Of a DNA stretch of 64,000 bases, positions 18,272 through 27,245 are shown piece after piece (within the stretch, counting starts at the first letter, position 1; each line of letters begins with the position of its first letter). The notes under the pieces are model-generated. The model did no database searches, had not been told where the DNA came from, and saw nothing but the letters and a program-made list of their open reading frames with translations. Origin of the DNA: Gilvimarinus japonicus (GTDB lineage: Bacteria > Pseudomonadota > Gammaproteobacteria > Pseudomonadales > Cellvibrionaceae); contig NZ_AP031500.1 of assembly GCF_042847215.1 (NCBI RefSeq), forward strand, positions 1,736,001 through 1,800,000. The letters are read 5' to 3'. Made by a program: the position numbers and the translations under genes.

Positions 18272-18909
18272 ACAGCGGGTTAAAACAACGGTTAATTGGC
18301 GCTTTGGTGCTCGCGGGTATTGCGGTAATTTTTTTGCCCGGTTTTTTTAAGCAACACGCGCCTTATCAGGTGAATACTCGCAGTCAGATTCCACCGCGCC
18401 CCAATATTACTCCGGTGGTAATTGATAAGCCTCAGGCTCGTGTCACGACACCTGCGGCACCCGCGCCCGAGACGATGTTCGTGCCCGATAATGAGCAGCC
18501 GGTCGGCGATTCTGAGGTTGCGACATCGGGCTCATCGAGCTCTGCGCGCAGCGCCGCTTCAGAGTTGGCCTCTGTCTCAAGTGCGGCATCCAAGCCGACA
18601 CCGTCTGGTGCGTCTGAGTCGGGAGTGGCCGAGCCAGAAGCGCCGGTCGCTGGCGATGACCACCTTTTAGTCGATGCCTGGGTAGTCCAGGTGGCGAGCT
18701 TGCGCTCGTCGGAGTCGGCCCAGCAGTTGCGCAAACGTTTGCAGGATCGCGGCTACAAAGCGTACGTGCGCTCGGCACAAACCTCGCAAGGGGAGGTCAG
18801 CCGCGTGTTTATCGGCCCCAAGCTTGATAAGGCCTTAGCATTAGAGGTTAAGCAAGAAGTCGATCCGGTGTTTAAAGTCAATTCTATGGTGTTGCCATTC
18901 AAACCGTGA
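18268..18909 (+). CDS. SPOR-domain cell-division protein, DedD-like
   Basis: A single-pass inner-membrane protein that should bind denuded peptidoglycan at the septum. It has one N-terminal membrane segment (residues about 8-27) and a Ser/Ala/Pro-rich periplasmic linker (about 45-130). The C-terminal SPOR domain (about 131-213) contains WVVQVASLRSSESAQQLRKRL and RVFIGP. The position between folC and cvpA is that of dedD in E. coli. Sequence similarity to DedD beyond the SPOR domain is not evident, so I leave the symbol blank. Confidence 0.9.
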   Translation: MNSGLKQRLIGALVLAGIAVIFLPGFFKQHAPYQVNTRSQIPPRPNITPVVIDKPQARVTTPAAPAPETMFVPDNEQPVGDSEVATSGSSSSARSAASELASVSSAASKPTPSGASESGVAEPEAPVAGDDHLLVDAWVVQVASLRSSESAQQLRKRLQDRGYKAYVRSAQTSQGEVSRVFIGPKLDKALALEVKQEVDPVFKVNSMVLPFKP

Positions 18910-18979
18910 GTCGGGGTATGCCCACAGTGGCTGCTCTGTTAGAATCAGCGCCTTCTGAAAACCGGAGTCACTTGAACCC

Positions 18980-19474
18980 ATGAATTGGGCAGATTGGACC
19001 ATCGTCGGCATATTGGCTGTGTCCTGCTTGATTAGTATCAAGCGCGGCTTTGTAAAAGAAGCTTTGTCGCTGGTAGTTTGGGTGACTGCCTTTATTATTG
19101 CCTCGATCTTTGACGATCGCTTGGCCGTTCTGATGACCGACTTGATTCCTACTCCCTCATTGCGGGCTATGGCCGCGTTTGCGATTTTGTTCGCTGCGAC
19201 GCTAATAGTAGGGGCCATGGTGAACTACTTGATTGGCGAGCTGGTGCGAATGACCGGGTTATCCGGGACCGATCGTCTGTTTGGGATGGTATTTGGTTTG
19301 GTTCGCGGCGCGCTGGTCGTACTGGCCGTTGTTATTTTGTTGCCCTCGCTTGTTCCTGTGAACGAAGACGGTTGGTGGCAAGAGTCGGTATTGATACCCC
19401 GATTTTTAGTATTCGAAGCTTGGGCTCGCGCCACAACGGACCAAGCGCTCGAATGGATTACGTCATTTTTTTAA
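18980..19474 (+). CDS. cvpA: CvpA-family inner-membrane protein
   Basis: A 164-residue protein with four predicted membrane segments (about 4-24, 28-46, 62-85, 103-125). The N-terminus NWADWTIVGILAVSCLISIKRGFVKEAL is typical of the CvpA family, needed for colicin V production in E. coli and linked to envelope integrity. It lies directly upstream of purF, the classic arrangement. Confidence 0.95.
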   Translation: MNWADWTIVGILAVSCLISIKRGFVKEALSLVVWVTAFIIASIFDDRLAVLMTDLIPTPSLRAMAAFAILFAATLIVGAMVNYLIGELVRMTGLSGTDRLFGMVFGLVRGALVVLAVVILLPSLVPVNEDGWWQESVLIPRFLVFEAWARATTDQALEWITSFF

Positions 19475-19504
19475 TGGTTCGCATTACACGAAGGTGAGGC
19501 AAAT

Positions 19505-21046
19505 ATGTGCGGTATTGTTGGTATAGTGGGTAAACGCGACGTCAATACGCAGCTTTATGATGCGCTGACTATCCTCCAACATCGCGGCCAGGACGCAGCC
19601 GGTATTATGACTTGCCAAGATGGCAAAATGACCCAGCAAAAAGCCAATGGTCTGGTGCGTGATGTATTTCGCACCCGCCATATGCAGCGCTTGGTGGGTA
19701 ATGTGGGCATTGGTCATGTGCGTTACCCTACGGCTGGCAGCTCGGGCCCCGCGCTCGCGCAGCCGTTTTACGTTAACTCGCCCTATGGCATCGCGCTGGC
19801 CCACAACGGCAATTTAGTCAATGCCGATAGTCTCAGTGAAGAGTTATTTAAAACTGACTTGCGCCACGTTAACACCGACTCTGACTCCGAAGTGCTGTTA
19901 AATGTATTTGCCCACGAGCTGCAGCTGCAAGGCAAACTGGCACCCAATCAAGATGATATTTTTGCCGCAGTAGAAGGTGTGCACAAACGCGTCAGCGGTG
20001 GTTACGCCGTTGTGGCCCTGATTGCTCGCTATGGTATTGTCGCGTTTCGCGATCCCAACGGTATTCGCCCTTTAGTGTACGGTAAGCGCGAGACCGATAA
20101 GGGCGAGGAGTACATGGTGGCCTCCGAGAGCGTGGCACTCGACGTACTTGGCTTTGACTTAATCGGTGATGTCGCGCCGGGTGAAGCAATTTACATCACT
20201 TTTGACGGCCAGTTGCACCGCAAACAGTGCGCTAAAAACACGCGCTTAACCCCCTGTATTTTTGAGCATGTGTACTTTGCGCGTCCCGACTCTATTATGG
20301 ATGGTGTGTCCGTTTATAAAGCGCGTTTGCGTCAGGGCGAAAAGCTTGCCGAGAAGATTCTTGCCGAGCGCCCCGACCACGATATTGATGTAGTGGTGCC
20401 CATCCCCGATAGCTCACGGGTGGCGGGTCAGGCGCTGGCTTACAAGATCGGTGTTAAATTTCGCGAAGGGTTGATCAAAAACCGCTATATCGGCCGTACC
20501 TTTATTATGCCCGGCCAACAGATGCGCAAAAAATCGGTACGGCAAAAGCTCAACCCGATCGAGCTGGAGTTTCGCGGTAAAAACGTATTGCTGGTCGATG
20601 ACTCTATTGTGCGTGGCACGACGTGTCAGCAGATTATCCAGATGGCCCGTGAGGCGGGCGCGGCAAAGGTGTATTTTGCCTCGGCAGCGCCAGCGGTGAT
20701 TTACCCCAATGTCTACGGTATTGATATGCCGACCAGCAAAGAGTTGATTGCTCACGGTCGCACGCAGGAAGAAGTCTGCAAAGAGATTGGCGCGGACTGG
20801 CTGATCTATCAAGAGTTGGACGATCTGGTCGCCGCCTCGGCCGAGGGCGCCGATGGCGTAACGGAATTTGATTGTGCGGTGTTTGACGGCCATTATATTA
20901 CTGGCGATGTTGGCAAAGAGTATTTAGAAAAAATCGAGGCGGATCGCCAAGAGGGCAAAAGTAAAAAGAAAAAAGCGTTGCGCGAAAAAGAGGAAGAAAG
21001 CCCCATCGGCTTGCACAACGACAACGAAGACCTGCATATACATTAA
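19505..21046 (+). CDS. purF: Amidophosphoribosyltransferase
   Basis: The first committed step of purine synthesis, which makes 5-phosphoribosylamine from PRPP and glutamine. The N-terminal glutaminase nucleophile is Cys2 (MCGIVGIVG). The PRPP loop is VLLVDDSIVRGTT in the phosphoribosyltransferase domain. Length 513 is normal. The last 25 residues are highly charged (KSKKKKALREKEEE) and vary within the family. AAGGTGAGG lies upstream. Confidence 0.98.
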   Translation: MCGIVGIVGKRDVNTQLYDALTILQHRGQDAAGIMTCQDGKMTQQKANGLVRDVFRTRHMQRLVGNVGIGHVRYPTAGSSGPALAQPFYVNSPYGIALAHNGNLVNADSLSEELFKTDLRHVNTDSDSEVLLNVFAHELQLQGKLAPNQDDIFAAVEGVHKRVSGGYAVVALIARYGIVAFRDPNGIRPLVYGKRETDKGEEYMVASESVALDVLGFDLIGDVAPGEAIYITFDGQLHRKQCAKNTRLTPCIFEHVYFARPDSIMDGVSVYKARLRQGEKLAEKILAERPDHDIDVVVPIPDSSRVAGQALAYKIGVKFREGLIKNRYIGRTFIMPGQQMRKKSVRQKLNPIELEFRGKNVLLVDDSIVRGTTCQQIIQMAREAGAAKVYFASAAPAVIYPNVYGIDMPTSKELIAHGRTQEEVCKEIGADWLIYQELDDLVAASAEGADGVTEFDCAVFDGHYITGDVGKEYLEKIEADRQEGKSKKKKALREKEEESPIGLHNDNEDLHIH

Positions 21047-21071
21047 GCACAGGTAAACCGCGGAAACGGAT

Positions 21072-22280
21072 ATGAGTGATTTAGACGAGTTGCGCAAACA
21101 GGCACTGGCTGATGCGGCTATTGATACGCTCGCGGTGCGGGCCGGTCAGGCTCGAAGCGCCGAAGGAGAACACTCCGAGGCGCTGTACCTCACCTCGAGC
21201 TATGTGTTTGACAGTGCCGAGCAAGCCGCCGCTCGCTTTGGTGGCGACGAGCCGGGTAATGTTTACTCGCGTTATACCAACCCCACAGTGCGCACGTTAG
21301 AAGAGCGTATTGCGGCAATGGAAGGTACCGAGAGTGCGGTCGCCACTGCCTCGGGTATGGCCGCCATCTTGTCTACCTGCGTCGCACTGCTAAAGTCTGG
21401 CGATCATATCGTGTGTTCCCGTAGTGTATTTGGTACCACCACGGTATTGTTTACCAAGTACTTGGCGCGCTTTGGCGTTACCACTACCTTTGTCGACCCG
21501 GTCGATTTTGTAGCGTGGGAGCAAGCTTTTACCGCTGATACCCGGCTGGTGTTTGTCGAAACGCCCTCTAACCCGCTGTGCGATGTGGTGGATTTGCAGC
21601 GCTTGGCCGATTTAACTCACAAGCACAATGCGCTGTTTGTCGTCGATAATTGCTTTTGTACGCCAGCCTTGCAGCTGCCGGTAAAGTTTGGCGCCGATTT
21701 GATTGTCCACTCGGCCACCAAATACATTGACGGGCAGGGCCGTTGCCTGGGTGGTTTGGTGGCAGGTCCCAAGCATTTGGTCGACGAAGTACTCGGCTTT
21801 ATTCGCAGTGCCGGTCCAACCATGAGCGCGTTTAATGCCTGGGTCTTTTTAAAGGGGCTCGAGACGTTGCGCCTGCGTATGGACGCCCATTCGGCGAGTG
21901 CGCAAGCACTGGCCGAGTGGTTAAATGATCATCCCCAGGTCGAGAAAGTTTATTATGCCGGTTTGCCCGATCACCCCGGCCATGAGTTGGCGGCGAGACA
22001 GCAGCGTGGCTTTGGTGGTGTGTTGTCGTTTTGTGTAAAAGGCGGGCGTGAGCAAGCGTGGCAGGTGATTAATAAAACCCGCATTATGTCGTTAACCGCA
22101 AATCTGGGCGATGCAAAAACGACTATTGTCCACCCGGCGACGACCACTCATGGTCGGCTTAGCGATGAGCAAAAAATGGCGTCGGGTATATCGGAAAACC
22201 TTATTCGGGTTGCCGTTGGTCTAGAAGATGTCGCTGATCTAAAGGCAGATTTGGCTCGCGGCCTTACTGCTATCGCCTAA
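21072..22280 (+). CDS. metZ: O-succinylhomoserine sulfhydrylase
   Basis: A PLP enzyme of the Cys/Met metabolism family that forms homocysteine from O-succinylhomoserine and sulfide. The PLP lysine lies in SATKYIDGQGRCLGG. YSRYTNPTVRTLEERIAAMEG and the cofactor aspartate in VVDNCFCTPALQ are present. Length 402. The location after purF is that of metZ in Pseudomonas. The distinction from cystathionine gamma-synthase rests on this context and on overall resemblance. Confidence 0.94.
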   Translation: MSDLDELRKQALADAAIDTLAVRAGQARSAEGEHSEALYLTSSYVFDSAEQAAARFGGDEPGNVYSRYTNPTVRTLEERIAAMEGTESAVATASGMAAILSTCVALLKSGDHIVCSRSVFGTTTVLFTKYLARFGVTTTFVDPVDFVAWEQAFTADTRLVFVETPSNPLCDVVDLQRLADLTHKHNALFVVDNCFCTPALQLPVKFGADLIVHSATKYIDGQGRCLGGLVAGPKHLVDEVLGFIRSAGPTMSAFNAWVFLKGLETLRLRMDAHSASAQALAEWLNDHPQVEKVYYAGLPDHPGHELAARQQRGFGGVLSFCVKGGREQAWQVINKTRIMSLTANLGDAKTTIVHPATTTHGRLSDEQKMASGISENLIRVAVGLEDVADLKADLARGLTAIA

Positions 22281-22292
22281 GGCAAAGCGCTT

Positions 22293-23222
22293 ATGCGTGA
22301 CAATATAAACAAAGCGTGCCGCGAGATCGGCAAAGTGCTGCTCGGAAAAGAGCACGAGGTGAAGCTAGCGCTTGCCTGCTTGCTAGCCGGCGGCCATTTG
22401 CTGATCGAGGATTTGCCCGGTATGGGCAAAACCACGCTGGCACACGCCTTGGCTAAAGTACTTGGCTTGGATTATCAGCGGGTGCAATTTACCAGCGATA
22501 TGCTGCCGGCGGATATTATCGGCGTGTCAGTTTTTGACGCCGCCTCGAGTCAGTTTACCTTTCATCCCGGGCCGGTGTTTACGCAAGTGTTGCTGGCCGA
22601 TGAGATTAACCGCACTACACCTAAAACACAAAGTGCGCTGCTTGAAGCCATGGAAGAGCAGCAAGTCAGCATCGATGGCGAGACCCGGCCTCTGCCGCAA
22701 CCATTTTTTGTCATTGCCACGCAAAACCCCGAATCGCAAATGGGCACCTTCGCTTTGCCCGAATCTCAGCTCGACCGTTTTTTAATGCGTATTAGCTTGG
22801 GTTACCCTTCGGCCGAAGCCGAGCGGTTGATTTTTTTAGGCGGTGATCCGCGCCGGCATATCCCCGAGCTGACTCGTTGTATTAATGTCGCGCAGCTGGC
22901 TGAGTTAAAACAGCAGGTGCGTGCGCTGAAAGCCTCAGATAGCCTAATCGATTACCTACAGCGACTGGTTCACGCGAGTCGTTACGAGCAGGGCTTTACC
23001 CACGGTTTGTCGCCGCGGGGGGCGCTGGCATTATTGCAAGCGGCTAAAGCGTGGGCTTTTGTCGAGGGGCGAGATTACGTAATACCGGATGATTTGCAAG
23101 CTGTGGCATCGGCGGTTATTGCTCATCGGGTGAGCGGCGCCGATGTGACCGGTGGTTCACAGCGGATAATAGCCGAATTACTCGAGCGCGTTGAGGTTGT
23201 TGCCGGTAGCGCTAATATTTGA
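22293..23222 (+). CDS. MoxR-family AAA+ ATPase
   Basis: A chaperone-like AAA+ ATPase. Walker A is LPGMGKTTLA, Walker B is LLADEINRTTPKTQSALLEAMEE, sensor 1 is VIATQNP, and the lid domain contains GLSPRGALALLQAAKAWA. Length 309. MoxR proteins are usually encoded with a DUF58 or von Willebrand partner and help mature envelope proteins or complexes. Here an unrecognised gene, a DUF58 gene and a transglutaminase follow, forming one probable transcription unit. It begins 12 bases after metZ and may share its transcript. Confidence 0.95.
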   Translation: MRDNINKACREIGKVLLGKEHEVKLALACLLAGGHLLIEDLPGMGKTTLAHALAKVLGLDYQRVQFTSDMLPADIIGVSVFDAASSQFTFHPGPVFTQVLLADEINRTTPKTQSALLEAMEEQQVSIDGETRPLPQPFFVIATQNPESQMGTFALPESQLDRFLMRISLGYPSAEAERLIFLGGDPRRHIPELTRCINVAQLAELKQQVRALKASDSLIDYLQRLVHASRYEQGFTHGLSPRGALALLQAAKAWAFVEGRDYVIPDDLQAVASAVIAHRVSGADVTGGSQRIIAELLERVEVVAGSANI

Positions 23223-23337
23223 TCGGCGCTTGGGTTAACATATCTATGACAAACATAGTCGACAAACACTACAAGACAACCTATACCATGAGTAAGTACC
23301 CTGCTGTCGGGGTATGGGTGTTGATCGGGGAGCCTTC

Positions 23338-24210
23338 ATGACCACAAGCTTTTTTGGCCAATATTTACTGCTAAAAGGCATTGTAAGTCGCTCCCAGTTG
23401 CGCGAAGCGATTGCTCTGCAAGTCGAGGCAAATCAGACGCTGGCGCAAATCGCTTTAGTGGCCGGGGTGCTGTCTCAGCAACAATTACAAAAATTACCAC
23501 TCTCGGGCTGTGAAAACGATACCTTGTTCAGCCAGATAGTGATTAATTTAGGCTGGGTCAGTCGCACTGCCTTAGAAGCCCTTCACGCTCAGCAGCGCAA
23601 AGTACAGCTGACTTTAGGGGAGGCGCTGGTTAAGCACGGTTATCTCAGCGATAACAACTTGCCGAACCTGTTGACAGACTACCACTACTGGAACCTTCGC
23701 AATCTACAACAATTTGGCGCAGAGGTATCGGCCAGCGATTTTGCCAGCGAGGTTGATACGTTTAGTTTTGCCCTGACTCAACACATGCTTAAAGTGTATG
23801 GCTTGCATGTAAAGCCGGACTGCGCTGAGCACGGGTTGCCACCGCAAGGGCCTTGCTGGGTGTGGCAAATAGACTTGTCTGATAACCGCCTCAACATTGT
23901 CGTCCCTGACACCGGGGCTGGAGTAGTGCGCTTGCTTCAACGTGCCGAGCTGATTGGCTCGTTAGATTTGCCCGCACTTTCTGATGCCCACCGAGAGGGT
24001 CTGGGGGATATTCCATCGCCGATGACGCCGGCGCAGTTTTTTGCCAGTTTACTGCATTTACTGCTGGCCGATATGGGCGGTCAGGCCATACGCCAGATTG
24101 GCTCTGACAACGCGACCACAGCTGTTAGCACACGGTCTGAATCGGACTGCTTGCGTTGCTGCTACAGTGTCGAGGGCGAATTGTTTGATGTCTACTTTTG
24201 CGCGCCGTAA
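23338..24210 (+). CDS. Unrecognised protein with four 29-residue MshEN-like repeats
   Basis: I do not recognise this 290-residue protein as a named family. The ATG at 23338 is chosen because GGGGAG lies 5 bases upstream; an earlier in-frame ATG at 23314 lacks a site. The N-terminal third repeats a pattern of hydrophobic-x3-[L/I]-x3-G-hydrophobic-hydrophobic-S-x3-L. It starts at residues 6, 35, 64 and 93, an exact 29-residue period. Gln28 and Gln86 close repeats 1 and 3. This resembles the paired motifs of the MshEN domain, which binds cyclic-di-GMP in MshE-type ATPases, but the usual Arg before Leu-Gly is missing. The C-terminal domain (about 130-290) is unassigned. No signal peptide or membrane segment is seen, so it is likely cytoplasmic. 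Confidence 0.8.
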   Translation: MTTSFFGQYLLLKGIVSRSQLREAIALQVEANQTLAQIALVAGVLSQQQLQKLPLSGCENDTLFSQIVINLGWVSRTALEALHAQQRKVQLTLGEALVKHGYLSDNNLPNLLTDYHYWNLRNLQQFGAEVSASDFASEVDTFSFALTQHMLKVYGLHVKPDCAEHGLPPQGPCWVWQIDLSDNRLNIVVPDTGAGVVRLLQRAELIGSLDLPALSDAHREGLGDIPSPMTPAQFFASLLHLLLADMGGQAIRQIGSDNATTAVSTRSESDCLRCCYSVEGELFDVYFCAP

Positions 24211-24252
24211 TACCTGGTTTGCTCCCTCCCATTTAGTTTTTCAGCGGTATCC

Positions 24253-25251
24253 GTGGTGAGTTCGTCGCTTAATAAACGGCTGGAGAATTGGTTTTGGCAA
24301 TGGGCCAAGCGCCGCACTTCGCCACAAACCTCCGTTGTTTTACGTCATCGCGCTATTTATGTCTTGCCCAGCAAAGCGGGACTTGGCTTTTTTATAGCGG
24401 TTATTTTGCTCTGGCTGCTCGGCACCAACTACGAAAATAATCTAGTGTTGGCGGCGAGCTTCTTTCTGATCAGTTTGTTTGTTGTCACTATTGTCCACGG
24501 GTTTCGCAACTTGATCGGGCTGGAGCTTACGGCGCTTGCCTCCGAGCCGGTATTTGCCGGCGAGCAGCTCATTATGCCAGTGCGTATAAAAGCCAAAGGC
24601 CGCACAAGCGCGGGCCGGCTAATACTGGCGAGCGATACCGAGCGCTCAGTGTTAACGGATGTCGCCGAGGGTGATGAGACGCAAATTGAGCTGAGCCTGC
24701 CTACCAGTCAGCGGGGCTGGCATACTCCCGAGCGTATTTTAGTAAAAAGCTACTATCCACTCGGATTGGTCAGAGCTTGGTCGTGGGTGCGCTTTGATGT
24801 GCGTTTACTGGTGTACCCGCGACCGATGAGCGTGGCGTTAGCGGACCAGCTAAGTGACAGTGATGAGGGTAAAAAAAAGCTCGCCCTGACGCACGGTGAT
24901 GATTTTGAAGGTTTTAAGCGTTATCAACCGGGGGCAGCGCTTACCCATATTGCCTGGAAGCTCTATGCGCGTGGTGCCGGTTTGCACACTAAGCAGTTTG
25001 CCAGTCCAGAGCAGGATGACCTCTGGTTAGATTTTCGTGCATTGTCTGGCGATCGTGAAACCCGTTTGTCGGGCTTGTGCTATCTCGCGCTGCAGTGGCA
25101 CAAGGCTGGCCGTGTATTTGGTTTGCGCTTGCCCAAACAGCGGATTGAGCCGGCGAGTGGCCGCGAACATCTTGCCCACGTATTGCGTGCGCTGGCCTTA
25201 TTTGAGATTACCCCGAAAAGTACAACCAAGGCCGAGAGGGGCGCGCGATGA
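24253..25251 (+). CDS. DUF58 domain membrane protein
   Basis: Usual partner of MoxR ATPases. Two adjacent membrane segments lie near residues 39-58 and 62-84. A beta-rich region follows, then the DUF58 core with DFEGFKRYQPGAALTHIAWKLYAR, in which the MoxR-associated signature is clear. Length 332. It starts at tandem GTG codons (24253 or 24256). Its stop overlaps the ATG of the transglutaminase gene by four bases, so translation of the two is coupled. The exact role in the cell is unknown for the family. Confidence 0.9.
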   Translation: MVSSSLNKRLENWFWQWAKRRTSPQTSVVLRHRAIYVLPSKAGLGFFIAVILLWLLGTNYENNLVLAASFFLISLFVVTIVHGFRNLIGLELTALASEPVFAGEQLIMPVRIKAKGRTSAGRLILASDTERSVLTDVAEGDETQIELSLPTSQRGWHTPERILVKSYYPLGLVRAWSWVRFDVRLLVYPRPMSVALADQLSDSDEGKKKLALTHGDDFEGFKRYQPGAALTHIAWKLYARGAGLHTKQFASPEQDDLWLDFRALSGDRETRLSGLCYLALQWHKAGRVFGLRLPKQRIEPASGREHLAHVLRALALFEITPKSTTKAERGAR

Positions 25252-27245
25252 GCCAGCCCGACAGTCAACTCTCCCGCCAGAGTTTACTTTGGATGTTAAT
25301 GGCTCAGCTCATTGTCATCTTACCGCTGATTGTTGAGGTGCCGGTTTGGTTGACGCTGTTGGCGTTTGTCAGTGGTGTTTGGCGCTGGCAAATTGCTTTA
25401 AAAGGTTGGCCTTTTCCGAGTAAGTGGGTTCGGTTTTTGTTGGTGGTGGGCGTATGCGCGGGCTTGCTGTTTAGTTTTTACGGCAGCTTTAGCCTGCAGG
25501 CAATGTTGAGCTTGCTGGTCGCCGGTTTTGTGCTGAAATTAATTGAGCTTAAACGGCCGGGCGATTTGCACTTACTCTGTTATCTCGCCTACTTCGTTAC
25601 CGGCACCCAGCTATTGTTCGCAGCCTCGTTACCGAGTTCGCTGTACGGGCTGGTGTCGCTATTGGCGGTTACCGGTGTCTTGCTGGTTCTAAACGGCTCG
25701 GCGGCTCAGGTAAGTTTTGCCAAACAATGCAAGCGCATTTGTGTGTTAGCGCTGCAGGCCTTGCCTATTATGCTGATACTGTTTTTGGTGGTGCCAAGGC
25801 TTGGGTCGCTATGGACTGTGCCGCTAAACAGCTCGGCGGCGCGTACTGGGGTAAGCGACTCAATGGCGCCGGGCGATTTTAGTAATTTAATACGCTCGGG
25901 CGAGTTGGCTTTTAGAGTAACCTTTGACGATGACGTACCTCCCGCGCGACAGCTTTATTGGCGCGCACTGGTATTTGACTCGTTTGACGGGCGCACGTGG
26001 GAGCAAAGTGGCGCGCTGGATGTTAAGCGGGGTAGGCGGAGCCCTCAGTGGCCGCAGTGGCGAGATTCACTGGCCTTAGGGAGCGAGCCACTGGCTTACC
26101 AAGTGTTACTTGAACCCACGGCAAAAAGCTGGCTGTATGCGCTGGCAGCTTTTACTGAGGTGCCTGATAACACGCGGGTCAGCCCAGGCTTAACGCTCTA
26201 TGAGTCGCGTCCGGTTAACCAGCGCAAGCAATATAGCGTTCGCTCAGTGCTCGATTATCGGCTGCAGGCTGATGGGCTCTCCGAGCGCCAGCGGGCAGTA
26301 AACACCGAGCTGCCGGCAGGCGCTAATCCGGTCACTCAACGCTTGGCGCAGCAGTGGCGCAATGACGCCGAGAGCGATGAGGCTTTACTGGAGCGGTTGT
26401 TGGGCTTTTACCACGAGCATTTTCATTACACCTTGCAGCCCCCGAGGTTAGGTGAACACACCGTGGATGAGTTTTTGTGGCAATCGCAAACGGGGTTTTG
26501 TGAGCATTTTGCCGGTAGCTTTGTATTTTTTATGCGCGCGGCAGGTATCCCCGCGCGGGTCGTGGTGGGTTATCAAGGCGGCCGGATCAACCCGGATGAG
26601 GGTTATTTGGTGGTGCGACAGTACGACGCTCACGCCTGGGCCGAGGTATGGCTGGCGGGAAGAGGTTGGGTCAGAGTCGATCCCACGGCTGCCGTTGCGC
26701 CAGAACGTATTGAGCAGGGCGTGGAGTACTCTTTGAGCGATACTGATAACCGTTTGCTGGGCAATGCGTTTAGCCGCCGTTTTGCGCTGTTAGATAACCT
26801 GCAGTTGCGTTGGGACGCCCTTAACTATCGCTGGCAGTTGTGGGTGATGGGCTACGATACGGATGCACAGCAAGCTTTTTTAAGTAAATGGTTGGGCCGT
26901 GTTAGTGGTTGGCAGTTGGCATTGCTCGTCATCGCGGTGGTCTTCACTGTGGCGATGCTTATTTTGTTGCCGTTATTGTTGCGCCATTCTCGGCGCCGGT
27001 TACCTCCGGCAGAGCTGGCGTATGCTCAATTGTGCGGCAAGCTGGCGCGCCTTGGGTTGGCTCGCCGCGTAGGGGAGGCACCCAGACAATATGCCGCTCG
27101 GGTTGCCCGGGAGAGGCCAGAGCTGGCGGCTGAGCTAGAGACTCTAACCGCGTTGTTTGAGCGTGCCAGTTACGGCGGCTCTGAATCCGCATTGGTGCGG
27201 CTGAAAGGGGCGGCGCGACGCTTTCACCCTCGGCGGCGGTCATAG
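25248..27245 (+). CDS. TgpA-like membrane transglutaminase (DUF3488-transglutaminase-DUF4129)
   Basis: A 665-residue inner-membrane protein. Several N-terminal membrane segments (about residues 13-190) are followed by a periplasmic transglutaminase-like core with the Cys418-His462-Asp478 triad (GFCEHFAGSF, DAHAWAEVW, RVDPT). A last membrane segment lies near 556-580, then a cytoplasmic tail. This matches TgpA, which is essential in Pseudomonas aeruginosa and works in the envelope on an unknown substrate. It is the last gene of the MoxR/DUF58 unit. A non-coding gap of 329 bases follows. Confidence 0.94.
   Translation: MSQPDSQLSRQSLLWMLMAQLIVILPLIVEVPVWLTLLAFVSGVWRWQIALKGWPFPSKWVRFLLVVGVCAGLLFSFYGSFSLQAMLSLLVAGFVLKLIELKRPGDLHLLCYLAYFVTGTQLLFAASLPSSLYGLVSLLAVTGVLLVLNGSAAQVSFAKQCKRICVLALQALPIMLILFLVVPRLGSLWTVPLNSSAARTGVSDSMAPGDFSNLIRSGELAFRVTFDDDVPPARQLYWRALVFDSFDGRTWEQSGALDVKRGRRSPQWPQWRDSLALGSEPLAYQVLLEPTAKSWLYALAAFTEVPDNTRVSPGLTLYESRPVNQRKQYSVRSVLDYRLQADGLSERQRAVNTELPAGANPVTQRLAQQWRNDAESDEALLERLLGFYHEHFHYTLQPPRLGEHTVDEFLWQSQTGFCEHFAGSFVFFMRAAGIPARVVVGYQGGRINPDEGYLVVRQYDAHAWAEVWLAGRGWVRVDPTAAVAPERIEQGVEYSLSDTDNRLLGNAFSRRFALLDNLQLRWDALNYRWQLWVMGYDTDAQQAFLSKWLGRVSGWQLALLVIAVVFTVAMLILLPLLLRHSRRRLPPAELAYAQLCGKLARLGLARRVGEAPRQYAARVARERPELAAELETLTALFERASYGGSESALVRLKGAARRFHPRRRS

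Noticed and set aside
23289..23340. 17-codon frame ending in the start of the repeat protein gene
   Set aside because: It is too short, it lacks a clear ribosome-binding site, and a stop/start overlap of this kind can occur by chance.
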